The translations under genes were made by a program, and so were the position numbers. This document shows positions 8,408 through 17,500 of a stretch of 64,000 nucleotides of DNA, piece after piece; position 1 is the first letter of the stretch; every line of letters starts with the position of its first letter. Source of the DNA: Streptomyces ureilyticus (lineage in GTDB: Bacteria > Actinomycetota > Actinomycetes > Streptomycetales > Streptomycetaceae); NCBI RefSeq assembly GCF_011045025.1, contig NZ_JAAKZX010000012.1, positions 1 through 64,000 on the forward strand, given 5' to 3'. The notes under the pieces were generated by a model. The model had not been told where the DNA came from, did no database searches, and was given only the letters and a program-made list of their open reading frames with translations.

Positions 8408-9766
8408 TCAGTCCTGGTGGTTCCCGGGACCGGTGCGCGGGATGCGCACGGCGAGAAGAGCGAGGTCGTCGTGGCCGTCGCTGGGGTTCTGGTCGGCCAG
8501 GGTGCGGCAGAACTCGTCGAGGGGCAGCCCGGCGTGGGCGGCGGCGGTGGCGGTGGCGGTGGCGGTGGCCGCGAGCATGCCCAGTCCGGCGTCCAGCGCG
8601 TGCTCGGGGTGTTCGACCAGGCCGTCGGTGAACAGCAGCACCGTGTCCCCGGGCGCCAGCGGATGAGTGTGGTCGGGGCGCGGCAGGCGGGTGTCGACGC
8701 CCAGCGGCACGCCGGGTTCGGCCTGCAGGTAGCGGGTGCGGCTGTCGGCGCCGATGACCAGTGGGGGCAGGTGGCCGGCCGTCGACCAGTGCAGGCGCCA
8801 GCCGTCGCCGTCGGGTTCGATGCGGGCCAGGCAGGCGGTGGTGACGGGGGCCTCGGTGATGGAGTGCAGGGTGTCGTCGAGCCGGTCCAGGACCAGACTC
8901 GGCGGGGAGAGCCGGTCGTACAGCAGCGCGCGGAGCATGTTGCGGACCTGAGCCATGGCGGCCGCCGCCGTCAGGTCGTGGCCCACCACGTCGCCGATGA
9001 TCGCGGCGCACGCACCGTCCGGGAGCAGCAGAGCGTCGTACCAGTCGCCACCCAGGTGGTGGCCCGGAGCGGTGGCCGCCCGGTACACCGCGGCCGCTTT
9101 GAACGGGGCCAGGTCGGGCAGGGTGGGCAGCAGCAAGCGCTGGAACTGCTCAGCGGAGGTACGTACCTGCTGGTACAGGCGGGCGTTCTCGATGGCGATG
9201 CCGGCGGCCCCGGCCAGCGCGGTCACGACGGCCGCGTCCTGTTCGTCGAACGGTTGGCCGTCGCGCCGGTCGGTCAGGTACAGGTTGCCGTAGATACGCC
9301 CGTGCACGCCGATGGCCACCCCGAGCAGGGTCCGCATCGGGGGGTGCCCCGCGGGGAAGCCGACCGCGTCCGCATGGTGCGGTATGTCATCCACGCGCAG
9401 GGGTTCGTGCTTCTCGATGAGGTGCGCGAGCAGGCCGCGTCCGTGCGGGGGGTGGACTCCGGCCAGGTCCTCGTACTCGGTGTCGCTCAGGCCGCGCGGA
9501 ATGAAGTCCTCAAGGCCCACCCGGTCCTCGTTGAACACGCCGAGGGCACCGTAGCGGGCGTTCACCAGCTGCATCGCGGCGCTCACAATCTGCCGCAGCA
9601 CCACTGGCAGCTCCAGCTCTCGACTGACCGCCAGCACCGCGTCCAGCAGCGCCTGCACCCGTTCCTGCGCCCGGGTGAGTTGCCTGAACTGCTCGGCGAT
9701 GCTGCCCAGATCCGCATCCCAGATCACCCCGGGCGCCTTGATCGGGTGCCCCTCGTCGCCGTTCAC
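8408..9766 (-). CDS. Heme-type GAF domain / SpoIIE-PP2C phosphatase
   Basis: A 452-residue protein with a GAF domain (about 38-190) and a C-terminal PPM/SpoIIE serine phosphatase domain (about 215-445), with GGDWYDALLLPDG, GDVVGHDLTAAA and a terminal GHDDLALL as metal-site motifs. The GAF domain closely resembles GAF-A of the mycobacterial oxygen sensors DosS/DosT: HPPMRTLLGV has the counterpart of the heme-ligand His (here His141) and LYLTD the distal Tyr (Tyr163), 22 residues apart as in DosS. It therefore probably senses O2, NO or CO by heme and dephosphorylates a STAS antagonist. GTG 9766 has GAGG 5 bases upstream. There is no kinase domain. The partner may be the STAS protein at 34316. 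Confidence 0.88.
   Translation of the reverse strand: MNGDEGHPIKAPGVIWDADLGSIAEQFRQLTRAQERVQALLDAVLAVSRELELPVVLRQIVSAAMQLVNARYGALGVFNEDRVGLEDFIPRGLSDTEYEDLAGVHPPHGRGLLAHLIEKHEPLRVDDIPHHADAVGFPAGHPPMRTLLGVAIGVHGRIYGNLYLTDRRDGQPFDEQDAAVVTALAGAAGIAIENARLYQQVRTSAEQFQRLLLPTLPDLAPFKAAAVYRAATAPGHHLGGDWYDALLLPDGACAAIIGDVVGHDLTAAAAMAQVRNMLRALLYDRLSPPSLVLDRLDDTLHSITEAPVTTACLARIEPDGDGWRLHWSTAGHLPPLVIGADSRTRYLQAEPGVPLGVDTRLPRPDHTHPLAPGDTVLLFTDGLVEHPEHALDAGLGMLAATATATATAAAHAGLPLDEFCRTLADQNPSDGHDDLALLAVRIPRTGPGNHQD
8545..8568. repeat. Hexanucleotide tandem repeat inside the phosphatase gene
   Basis: Four perfect copies of CGGTGG encode an alternating Ala-Thr run near the C-terminus of the GAF/SpoIIE phosphatase. 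Copy-number change would lengthen or shorten the protein in frame by two residues per unit. Confidence 0.8.
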
Positions 9767-10012
9767 TGGCACCTCACCCCTTCCGGGATTACACCAGGTA
9801 CCGCGACCGGATGCGGCCACACGCACACCCTAGAACACCCGACGCCCGCCCACCCCGCCGCGCGAACCGGCGGCCAGGTACGTCACAGCCTGTGGAAACC
9901 GATCGGGCCACCAGAAGGGTCGGACGTCCATGCACAGCAGGGATTTGCTCGCGCCTGTCCGCCGTGGATGCCGGGCCGCAGCGCTGTGAGAGACCGCAGC
10001 ACTCAGCCCGTC

Positions 10013-11020
10013 TTACTCACTTGCCGACGGTGCTGCGGGACGAACAACGGAGTGCACGGGTCCTCGCGGTGTGCCGGCGCCGTCCGGGCCGTAGCCGAAA
10101 CGGATCAGCAGCTGCGGATGGCACCGTTTGTCTCGCGGGAGGGCCGTCGCGGCCCGCAGGTCGGACCATTCCATGGCCTGGTGCAGGAGTGAGGTGCGCA
10201 GGCCGTGGGCGGTCGCCGTGAGGAGTACGTACTGGAGTGCCTGGCCGGCGCGCAGCCAGTCCTCCCGCTGGTCGCGGGGCGTCCACAACAGGCCCAGCTG
10301 GACGTGGCGTTCGAAGAAGAGGGCGGGTCGGCGGAGGGCGGGCAGGGGGCTGGTGAAGTCCCGCATCGGCATCCGTCCGGCTGCGTCCGGCGGGCCGAGG
10401 GCGGTGACGGGAATGCCGTAGGAGACGTCCGAGCCGGGGGCGGTGAGCCAGGTGAGGGTTTCGGTGGAGCGTTCCGGGTGTGCGCGGTTGCGGGCCTCGG
10501 CTGCGGCGGTCAGGCGCAGCAGCCGCCGGGTTCCGGCGATGTCCGGTAGGTGCAGGCGGGCGTCGGCGGACTGCGCGGCCCTCGCCATCTCCGCCACGAT
10601 CGGCTCGGGCACCGGGCGGCCGGTGAAGGGCATCCGGCTGGTGTGGCGTCGTGCGATGGCCTCATAAAGGCCCGGGTCGGAGGGCTGGTCGTCCGCGCCG
10701 AGCGGACCGGTCAGTCGTACGGCGGCCAGCAGTCCGGGGGTGTGACGGTCCGGCAGCAGCCTCACCTCGGGTCGCCGGCCCAGGTGGACTGCGGCGAGGC
10801 GGAGGTTGAAGACCGCGGCGCCCACGGACAGGTACTGGGCGCGGTGCATGGGGTCGGTCAGCGGCAGGGTCCGCTCCGGCGCCGAATGGACCTCCAGCAC
10901 CTGGCGGTCAGGGTCCAGGCGGAAGCGCCAGGGCTGGGTGTTGTGGATCGACGGGGCCGCCACGGCCGCCGCCAGGAGCGACTCCACGGTGGCTGCGTCC
11001 AGCGGGGCTTGGGTGTGCAT
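10013..11020 (-). CDS. Acg-family nitroreductase-fold protein (copy 1)
   Basis: A 335-residue protein of the Acg (Rv2032) family, double-length relatives of FMN nitroreductases that are strongly DosR-controlled in mycobacteria. Diagnostic segments are APSIHNTQPWRFRL at the N-terminus, RRHTSRMPF in the middle, DWLRAGQALQYVLLTA and LLIRFGYGP near the C-terminus. ATG 11020 has GAGGAGG 4 bases upstream. It lies 47 bases after the CopD-like gene and forms an operon with nirK. The family is proposed to sequester or use FMN; the true substrate is unknown. Paralogues are at 24057 and 34713. Confidence 0.88.
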   Translation of the reverse strand: MHTQAPLDAATVESLLAAAVAAPSIHNTQPWRFRLDPDRQVLEVHSAPERTLPLTDPMHRAQYLSVGAAVFNLRLAAVHLGRRPEVRLLPDRHTPGLLAAVRLTGPLGADDQPSDPGLYEAIARRHTSRMPFTGRPVPEPIVAEMARAAQSADARLHLPDIAGTRRLLRLTAAAEARNRAHPERSTETLTWLTAPGSDVSYGIPVTALGPPDAAGRMPMRDFTSPLPALRRPALFFERHVQLGLLWTPRDQREDWLRAGQALQYVLLTATAHGLRTSLLHQAMEWSDLRAATALPRDKRCHPQLLIRFGYGPDGAGTPRGPVHSVVRPAAPSASE

Positions 11021-11067
11021 GATGCCTCCTCTTTTCTTTGTCCCGTTTTCTTTGTCCCGGCCATGGG

Positions 11068-11514
11068 TCACGTGGCGGGCAGGGCTGTGGCCAGCAGGAC
11101 GACGCCGAGTGAGCCGACGAGGGAGACGACCGCCAAGGCGCGGGCCAGGTCGGGGCGGCCCTTGGCGTGGGCGATGCCGTGGCCGGCCGCGGCCAGCATC
11201 ACCAGCACGAAGAGGGCGAGTTTGGTTGCGAGGGTGCGGCCGTAGCCGGGTTCGGCGAGGGAGGCCCAGGTGACGCCCTTGTGCCAGGCCATGGCCCAGC
11301 CGGTGGCCAGCTGCACGGGCAGGAACACCGCCCCTGTCAGCATCCCGAACCGGCGGCCCGCCGCGGCGGTGAAGCAGTCCTTGGCCTCCGGGGCGAGCAG
11401 ATGGCGGGACAGCGGCAGAATCACCAGGGAGAGGGCCAACTGCCCACCGACCCACAAGGCCGCACCGGCCACGTGCGCGAACCGCACCAGGGACCACCAG
11501 CCGACGGTGTCCAT
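11068..11514 (-). CDS. CopD-like integral membrane protein
   Basis: A 148-residue protein with about four hydrophobic helices. The start MDTVGWWSLVRFAHVAGAAL with His in helix 1 resembles the CopD/heme-binding small membrane family. Its ATG shares one base with the nirK stop (TGATG at 11512-11516), so translation is coupled to nirK. A role in delivering copper or electrons to the nitrite reductase is inferred from this coupling only. Confidence 0.7.
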   Translation of the reverse strand: MDTVGWWSLVRFAHVAGAALWVGGQLALSLVILPLSRHLLAPEAKDCFTAAAGRRFGMLTGAVFLPVQLATGWAMAWHKGVTWASLAEPGYGRTLATKLALFVLVMLAAAGHGIAHAKGRPDLARALAVVSLVGSLGVVLLATALPAT

Positions 11515-14174
11515 CAGTCGCTCACCTCCACCATGCCGTGCGCCCCGGCCTCGGCGTGACGCATGTCGTGGTCGACGAAGGCGTAGTGGCCGGCATCGGG
11601 GAACGTCGTCTCGACGAATCCGCCCTGGGCCGGGGCCAGGTCCAGCACCTGCGCGCCGCCCGGATCACCGGGCTTGAGCAGGTAGGCGCCCTCCTTGTAG
11701 ACGGTGTCGAAGACGGTTCCCACGAGGTGGAAGGCGACGCCGTCGCCGGGACCTGCGGCGACCACCCAGAAGCGGGCCCGCTCACCGGCCTTCGCCTTCA
11801 GCGGTCGCTGGGCGTACTGGTTGGCGATGCCGTTGAACACCCAGGCGTCCGGGGTGCCTTGGCGCATCTTCGTCACATGGGCGGTGCTGCCCGGGGTGCC
11901 GAGGTACAGCTCGGAGGAGACCAGTACGTACTCGTGGTCCACCTTCGTCAGGCCGGGTGGGTCGATGACGATGGCGCCGTACATGCCGTTGCCCATGTGC
12001 TGGAGCATCGGTGCGGTGCTGCAGTGGTACAGCCAGGCTCCGGCCTTCTCGGCGCGGAAGCGGTAGACCAGGCGTTCGCCGGGCTGGATGGTGCGCATGG
12101 GCTTGTCGGGGGCGAGTGCGCCGGCGTGGAAGTCGATTCCGTGACCCATGCCGTGGTCGTCGTTGACGAGGGTGACCTCGAAAACGTCGCCGACCTTGCC
12201 GTGCAGGGTGGGGCCGGGTGCGGTGCCGCCGAAGGTCCACATTTGCTGCTTCACGCTGGGGGCGACCTCCAACGTTCTGCGGGCGGCGTGCAGTTCGACC
12301 TTGTGGACCGTCCCGCCCGGCGCGGGGGCCAGGCCGGCGTCGCGTGGCTGCCAGTTGGTGGAGTAGTCGGCGGCGAGGTCCAAACCGGAGTCGTCATTGC
12401 CGGCCGCCGATGCGTGTCCCTCGTGTTCGCCGCTGTCCGTTGCCGTATCGCCTGCCGTATCGCCGCCCTTGACGACGATGTCCATGGTCATTCCGGCCGC
12501 CTTGTGGCCCGGCAGCGTGCACCACGCCTCGCGGTTCTCGGTGACCGGTCCGAGGTCGAGTGCGCCGGTGTCGCCCTTGGCGAGCATCGGCGTGGCGGGA
12601 CCGTCCTCGACCTTGAGGTCGTGGCGCTGGGCGTCGGTGTTGGTGACCTTCAGCCGCAGCGCGGTGCCTGCGGCGACCTCGATGCGGGCCGGGCGTATAC
12701 GCATGTCGGCCAGGGTGACGGCGACGGTTCGGGCGGGCCCGGTCCCGGAGCCCGCACCCGACGCCCCGGCGGCGCTCGCCCGGCCGCCCGTATCCCCGCC
12801 GCTGTTGGCCACGAGCACGGCCAGCACGGTCAGTACGGCGCCCGCGGCGGTGCCCCACAGGACGGGGCGCCGTGTCACGCCGACCGCACCTGCCTCCGGC
12901 GACAGCCCTCGGCCGCTGCGGACGAGCACGGGCACCGCGAGCGCCAGGAACGCGGCCCCGGCCAGCGCGGCCAGCAGCACGCCGGTCGTCGCGGCCGGGC
13001 CGGGCAGCGGGAGTGCCGCCAGCGCGACACCGGTGTTGAGCACCACCAGCCGCGCCGGCCAGCCCCGTTCGAGCAGCGCCTGTACCACCGCCCGGTCCTT
13101 GGGGCCGCTGCTGAGGACGACCGGCAGCAGATACGTGAGCGCGCCGATGAGGATCTGGGCGACGAAGCCGACGAGCAGCACAGGGAGCAGAGCGTCGATC
13201 CCGTTCTGTGCCGCCGCGAGCGGCCGGGTGACCAGCCAGGCGAGGTCCGCCGTCACCGCGATCAGCAGCCAGCAGGTGGCGGCGGCGAGCATCCAGGCCG
13301 CCGCCGCGGAGACGGGACGGTTGCCGCGTACGGTGCGGACGAGGAGGTTGACGGCGAGGGCCGCTCCCTCCACATACAGGCCGAGGCCCGCCGCGGCCGG
13401 CCAGCGCCAGCCGAGGGCCAGCGCGGCGACTGCGACGACCAGTCCGCTGCCGGTGAACCACAGCACCCACCGGGACACCTTCGTGGTGCGGTCCTTCATC
13501 CGTACGCCCAGCACGGTCGGCCACAGCATGAACAGCGTGCCCAGGACGGGCAGCCCGATCCAGCCGAGGAGGGTGACGTGGATGTGCGCCAGGCGCAGCC
13601 CCGCGTACCGCTCGGGCCCGCCGGTACCGCCGGTGGCCAGCAGCCAGCCGAGGACGGCACCGGCGATCAGGGCCACGGTGGCCGCCCGGTAGTAGGAGAC
13701 GACCGGCCGCAGCCGCCCGCCCAGGGCGCCCCGCCCGAGGCGGACCAGCATCACCAGGTGCGCGGTGGCCACAGCCACCAGCAGCGCGGCGGAGACGGCG
13801 GTCAGCACGGGCGGTGCGGTCCACACGCCGATGAGCAGCCCGGCCACGGCGAGGTTGGCGATCACGAGCCGGGCGGTGCTCCAGCGCTCGTCAGGGATCT
13901 TCGCGTGCAACAGGGCGACGGCGAAGTGCTCGCTCCAGATCAGGATGGCGGTGGTGACGGCACCGAGCAGGAACATGTGCACCGCCAGCCAGCGGGCCAT
14001 AGGCAGCGTCTCCTGTGCCGCGACCGCCAGCAGGGCCAGGCCCAGCCACCCCACCACCAGTACGTGGGCGCGCAGATGCCGGGCCCTCACGCCCTGCGCC
14101 TTGGGCCTGCTCTGGTATGTGCGGGGCCCGCTCGCGTTGCCGGTCCCGGGAGGCCCACTGGCGATGGTGGTCAT
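11514..14174 (-). CDS. nirK: Copper nitrite reductase fused to a membrane domain and a cupredoxin
   Basis: An 886-residue three-part protein. Residues 1 to about 460 hold some 10-12 membrane helices with conserved His, for example AHIHVTLLGWIG and WSEHFAVALLHA, resembling NnrS-like domains. A cupredoxin follows (about 490-575) with RHDL, WCTLPGHKAAGM as a type-1 copper site. The C-terminal half is a two-domain NirK: DFHAG, YHCSTAPMLQHMGNGM (type-1 His, Cys, His, Met), AFHLVG and FVDHDMRH supply type-1 and type-2 copper ligands. It should reduce nitrite to NO on the outer face of the membrane. ATG 14174 has GAGG 6 bases upstream. It is divergent from narG copy 2 and coupled to the CopD-like gene. 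Confidence 0.9.
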   Translation of the reverse strand: MTTIASGPPGTGNASGPRTYQSRPKAQGVRARHLRAHVLVVGWLGLALLAVAAQETLPMARWLAVHMFLLGAVTTAILIWSEHFAVALLHAKIPDERWSTARLVIANLAVAGLLIGVWTAPPVLTAVSAALLVAVATAHLVMLVRLGRGALGGRLRPVVSYYRAATVALIAGAVLGWLLATGGTGGPERYAGLRLAHIHVTLLGWIGLPVLGTLFMLWPTVLGVRMKDRTTKVSRWVLWFTGSGLVVAVAALALGWRWPAAAGLGLYVEGAALAVNLLVRTVRGNRPVSAAAAWMLAAATCWLLIAVTADLAWLVTRPLAAAQNGIDALLPVLLVGFVAQILIGALTYLLPVVLSSGPKDRAVVQALLERGWPARLVVLNTGVALAALPLPGPAATTGVLLAALAGAAFLALAVPVLVRSGRGLSPEAGAVGVTRRPVLWGTAAGAVLTVLAVLVANSGGDTGGRASAAGASGAGSGTGPARTVAVTLADMRIRPARIEVAAGTALRLKVTNTDAQRHDLKVEDGPATPMLAKGDTGALDLGPVTENREAWCTLPGHKAAGMTMDIVVKGGDTAGDTATDSGEHEGHASAAGNDDSGLDLAADYSTNWQPRDAGLAPAPGGTVHKVELHAARRTLEVAPSVKQQMWTFGGTAPGPTLHGKVGDVFEVTLVNDDHGMGHGIDFHAGALAPDKPMRTIQPGERLVYRFRAEKAGAWLYHCSTAPMLQHMGNGMYGAIVIDPPGLTKVDHEYVLVSSELYLGTPGSTAHVTKMRQGTPDAWVFNGIANQYAQRPLKAKAGERARFWVVAAGPGDGVAFHLVGTVFDTVYKEGAYLLKPGDPGGAQVLDLAPAQGGFVETTFPDAGHYAFVDHDMRHAEAGAHGMVEVSD

Positions 14175-14525
14175 GCCATTCCTCAATGCTGGGTGGGAAA
14201 CCGCGCCCGGCCGCAAGGGACGGCCGGGCGCACGACCGAACCGGGCGCCACGCGCCCGCTGTACGCGCTACACCTGCGGCAGCCAGGGACGGGGGAATTG
14301 GCCGCCCGGCAGGCACGGAATGCGGTCGTACAGTCAGTTGGGCATCTGCGGTTCGATCAGTGCCCAGCATGCAACGTCGGCCTCACCCGGCTCCCCGGCC
14401 GACCGGACCCGACCACCAGGGCCATTGGGCCCTATTACGACCGCTCAGAGGGGGCCGGAAGGTCGCCCGGCAGGGACCGCCGGACCCAGGTGCGACGCGG
14501 TGCGCGACACATAGCGTTCCGGGCC
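14175..14525. promoter_or_regulatory. Divergent nirK / narG-2 control region
   Basis: This 351-base gap separates nirK (leftward) from the narGHJI operon (rightward). It holds one good island palindrome at 14418-14433 and a degenerate half-palindrome (GGCCGACCGGACCC) near 14398. No coding sequence is supported in it. One region could switch nitrate and nitrite reduction together. Confidence 0.6.
14418..14433. promoter_or_regulatory. OsdR/DevR-like box, AGGGCCATTGGGCCCT
   Basis: Six-base arms AGGGCC and GGCCCT with spacer ATTG, the same geometry as the other island boxes. Its centre is 100 bases before narG copy 2 and about 250 bases from nirK. Confidence 0.7.
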
Positions 14526-17500
14526 ATGGAGAACGATCAGAACGCACGACGCCAGGAGTCGCGCGCCGGTGAAGGCTGGCCGCTGGCCGCCCGGCGGCTG
14601 CTCACCCGCCGTGAGGTGTCGGCCGACGGACGCGCCGTGTTCGGCGAGAACGACGGCAAGTGGGAGGGCTTCTACCGGGACCGCTGGGCGCACGACAAGG
14701 TGGTGCGCTCCACGCACGGGGTGAACTGCACCGGCTCGTGCTCGTGGATGGTGTACGTCAAGGACGGCATCATCACCTGGGAGCACCAGGCCACCGACTA
14801 CCCCTCCATCGGCACCGACTGCCCCGAGTACGAGCCGCGCGGCTGCCCGCGCGGTGCGTCGTTCTCCTGGTACACGTACTCGCCCAGCCGGGTCCGCTAC
14901 CCGTATGTGCGGGGCGCGTTGCTGAAGCCGTGGCGCGAGGCCCGCAAGCGCCTCGGTGACCCGGTGGCGGCCTGGGCCGAGATCACCGGCGACCCGGCGA
15001 AGGCCCGCGCCTACAAGCGCGCCCGCGGCAAGGGCGGCCTGGTCCGCGCCGACTGGGACGAGGTCAGCGAGCTGATCGCCGCCGCCCAGGTGCACACCAT
15101 CAAGACGTACGGTCCTGACCGCGTCGCCGGCTTCTCCCCGATCCCGGCGATGTCGATGGCGTCCTTCGCGGCCGGCGCCCGCTTCATGTCGCTGATCGGC
15201 GGCACCCTGCTCTCCTTCTACGACTGGTACGCCGACCTGCCGATCGCCTCCCCGCAGGTCTTCGGCGACCAGACCGACGTCCCCGAGGCGGCGGACTGGT
15301 GGAACGCGGGCTACCTGATCATGTGGGGCTCCAACATCCCCGTCACCCGCACGCCCGACGCGCACTTCCTGACCGAGACCCGCTACAACGGCACCAAGGT
15401 CGTCGCGGTCAGCCCCGACTACGCGGACAACGTCAAGCACGCCGACGAATGGCTGGCCCCGCACCCCGGCACGGACGGCGCGCTGGCGATGGCCATGGGG
15501 CACGTGATCCTGCGCGAGTTCCTCGTCGACCGCGAGGTGCCGTACTTCCAGGACTACCTGCGCAAGTTCACCGACGCGCCGTTTCTGGTGACCCTGCGCG
15601 AGCACGACCACGGACTCGTCCCCGACGGGTTCCTGACCGCCGCCGAACTCGGCCATGAAGACGAGCATGCCGAGTTCAAGACGGTCCTCCTGGACGGGGC
15701 CACCGGCGAACCGGTGGTCCCCGGCGGCTCGCTCGGCTTCCGGTGGGGGGAAGCCGGGCGAGGCCGCTGGAATCTCGAACTGGGCGATGTCGTCCCGGAG
15801 TTGAGCTTGCTGGAGCGGGCCGAGGACACCGTCGAGATCGCGTTGCCCCGGTTCGACGAGGGCGGCACCGAGGGCGGTTCGGTCATGGTCCGGGGCGTTC
15901 CGGTCCGCCGGATCGGCGGACGGCTGGTGACCACGGTCTTCGACCTGATGCTCGCCCAGTACGGGGTGAAGCGGGCGGGTCTGCCGGGCAGCTGGCCCTC
16001 CTCGTACGAGGACGCGTCGGAGCCGTACACCCCTGCCTGGCAGGAGACGATCACCTCGGTACCGGCGGAGCAGGCGGCCCGGATCGCCCGGGAGTTCGCC
16101 CGCAACGCCGAGCGCACGAACGGCCGTTCCATGATCGCGCTGGGTGCGGGCACCAACCACTGGTTCCACTCGGACACCATCTACCGGGCGTTCCTGGCGC
16201 TGACGACGATGACGGGCTGCCAGGGCGTGAACGGCGGCGGCTGGGCGCACTACGTCGGCCAGGAGAAGGTCCGCCCGGTCACCGGGCAGCAGCACCTGTC
16301 GTTCGCCTTCGACTGGCAGCGGCCCACCCGGCACATGGCGGGCACCTCGTACTGGTACCTGAACTCCGACCAGTGGCGTTACGAGGCCTTCGGGCCCGAC
16401 GAGTTGGCGTCCCCGCTCGGTGACGGCCGGTTCAAGGGCAAGGGATTCGCCGACTGCCTGGCGCAGGCCGTGCGGCTGGGCTGGTCTCCTGGTCACCCCG
16501 GCTTCAACCGCAACCCGCTCGACCTGACGGACGAGGCGGCCGCCGCGGGCCGCCCGGTCGCCGAGCACATCGTGGACGAGCTGAAGTCCGGGCGGCTGCG
16601 GTTCGCCGTCGAGGACCCCGACGACCCGGCCAACTTCCCCCGCGTACTGACCGTGTGGCGGGCCAACCTGCTCGGCTCCTCCGGCAAGGGCAACGAGTAC
16701 TTCCTGCGCCACCTGCTGGGCACCGACGCCGCGGTCCGCTCCGAGGAGACCCCGCCCGAGGCGCGCCCGAAGGACGTGGTGTGGCGGGAGGAGGCACCCG
16801 AGGGCAAGCTCGACCTGCTGGTCACCATGGACTTCCGGATGACCTCCACCAGCCTGCTCTCCGACGTCGTCCTGCCGGCCGCCACCTGGTACGAGAAGGA
16901 CGACCTGTCCAGCACGGACATGCACCCCTTCGTACACGCCTTCACCCCGGCCATCGCCCCGCCCTGGCAGGCCCGCACCGACTACGACACCTTCCTGACC
17001 ATCGCCGACCAGTTCAGCGAGCTGGCCGCCGAGCACCTCGGCAAGCGCACGGACGTCCTCGCGGTGCCGCTGCTGCACGACACCCCGGACGAACTCGCCC
17101 AGCCCGGCGGCGTCGTACGGGACTGGAAGACCGGCCAGTGCGAGCCGATCCCCGGCCGCACCATGCCGAAGCTGGTCGTCATCGAACGGGACTACGCCGC
17201 GACCGCGCAGAAGATGCGCGCCGTCGGCCCGCTCCTTGACACCCTGGGCACCACCACCAAGGGCGTCACCGTCCACCCGAACCAGGAGATCGACGACCTG
17301 CGGCGCCGCAACGGCACCGTCCGGGACGGCATCGCCGCCGGACGGCCCTCCCTCGCCACCGCGAGCCACATGTGCGAGGCGATCCTCGCCCTGTCCGGCA
17401 CCACCAACGGGCGCCTGGCCACCGAGGGCTTCCGGGAGCTGGAGCGGCAAACCGGCAGCGAGGGCCTGGTGGAACTGGCCTCCGAACGGGAGGCGGAGCG

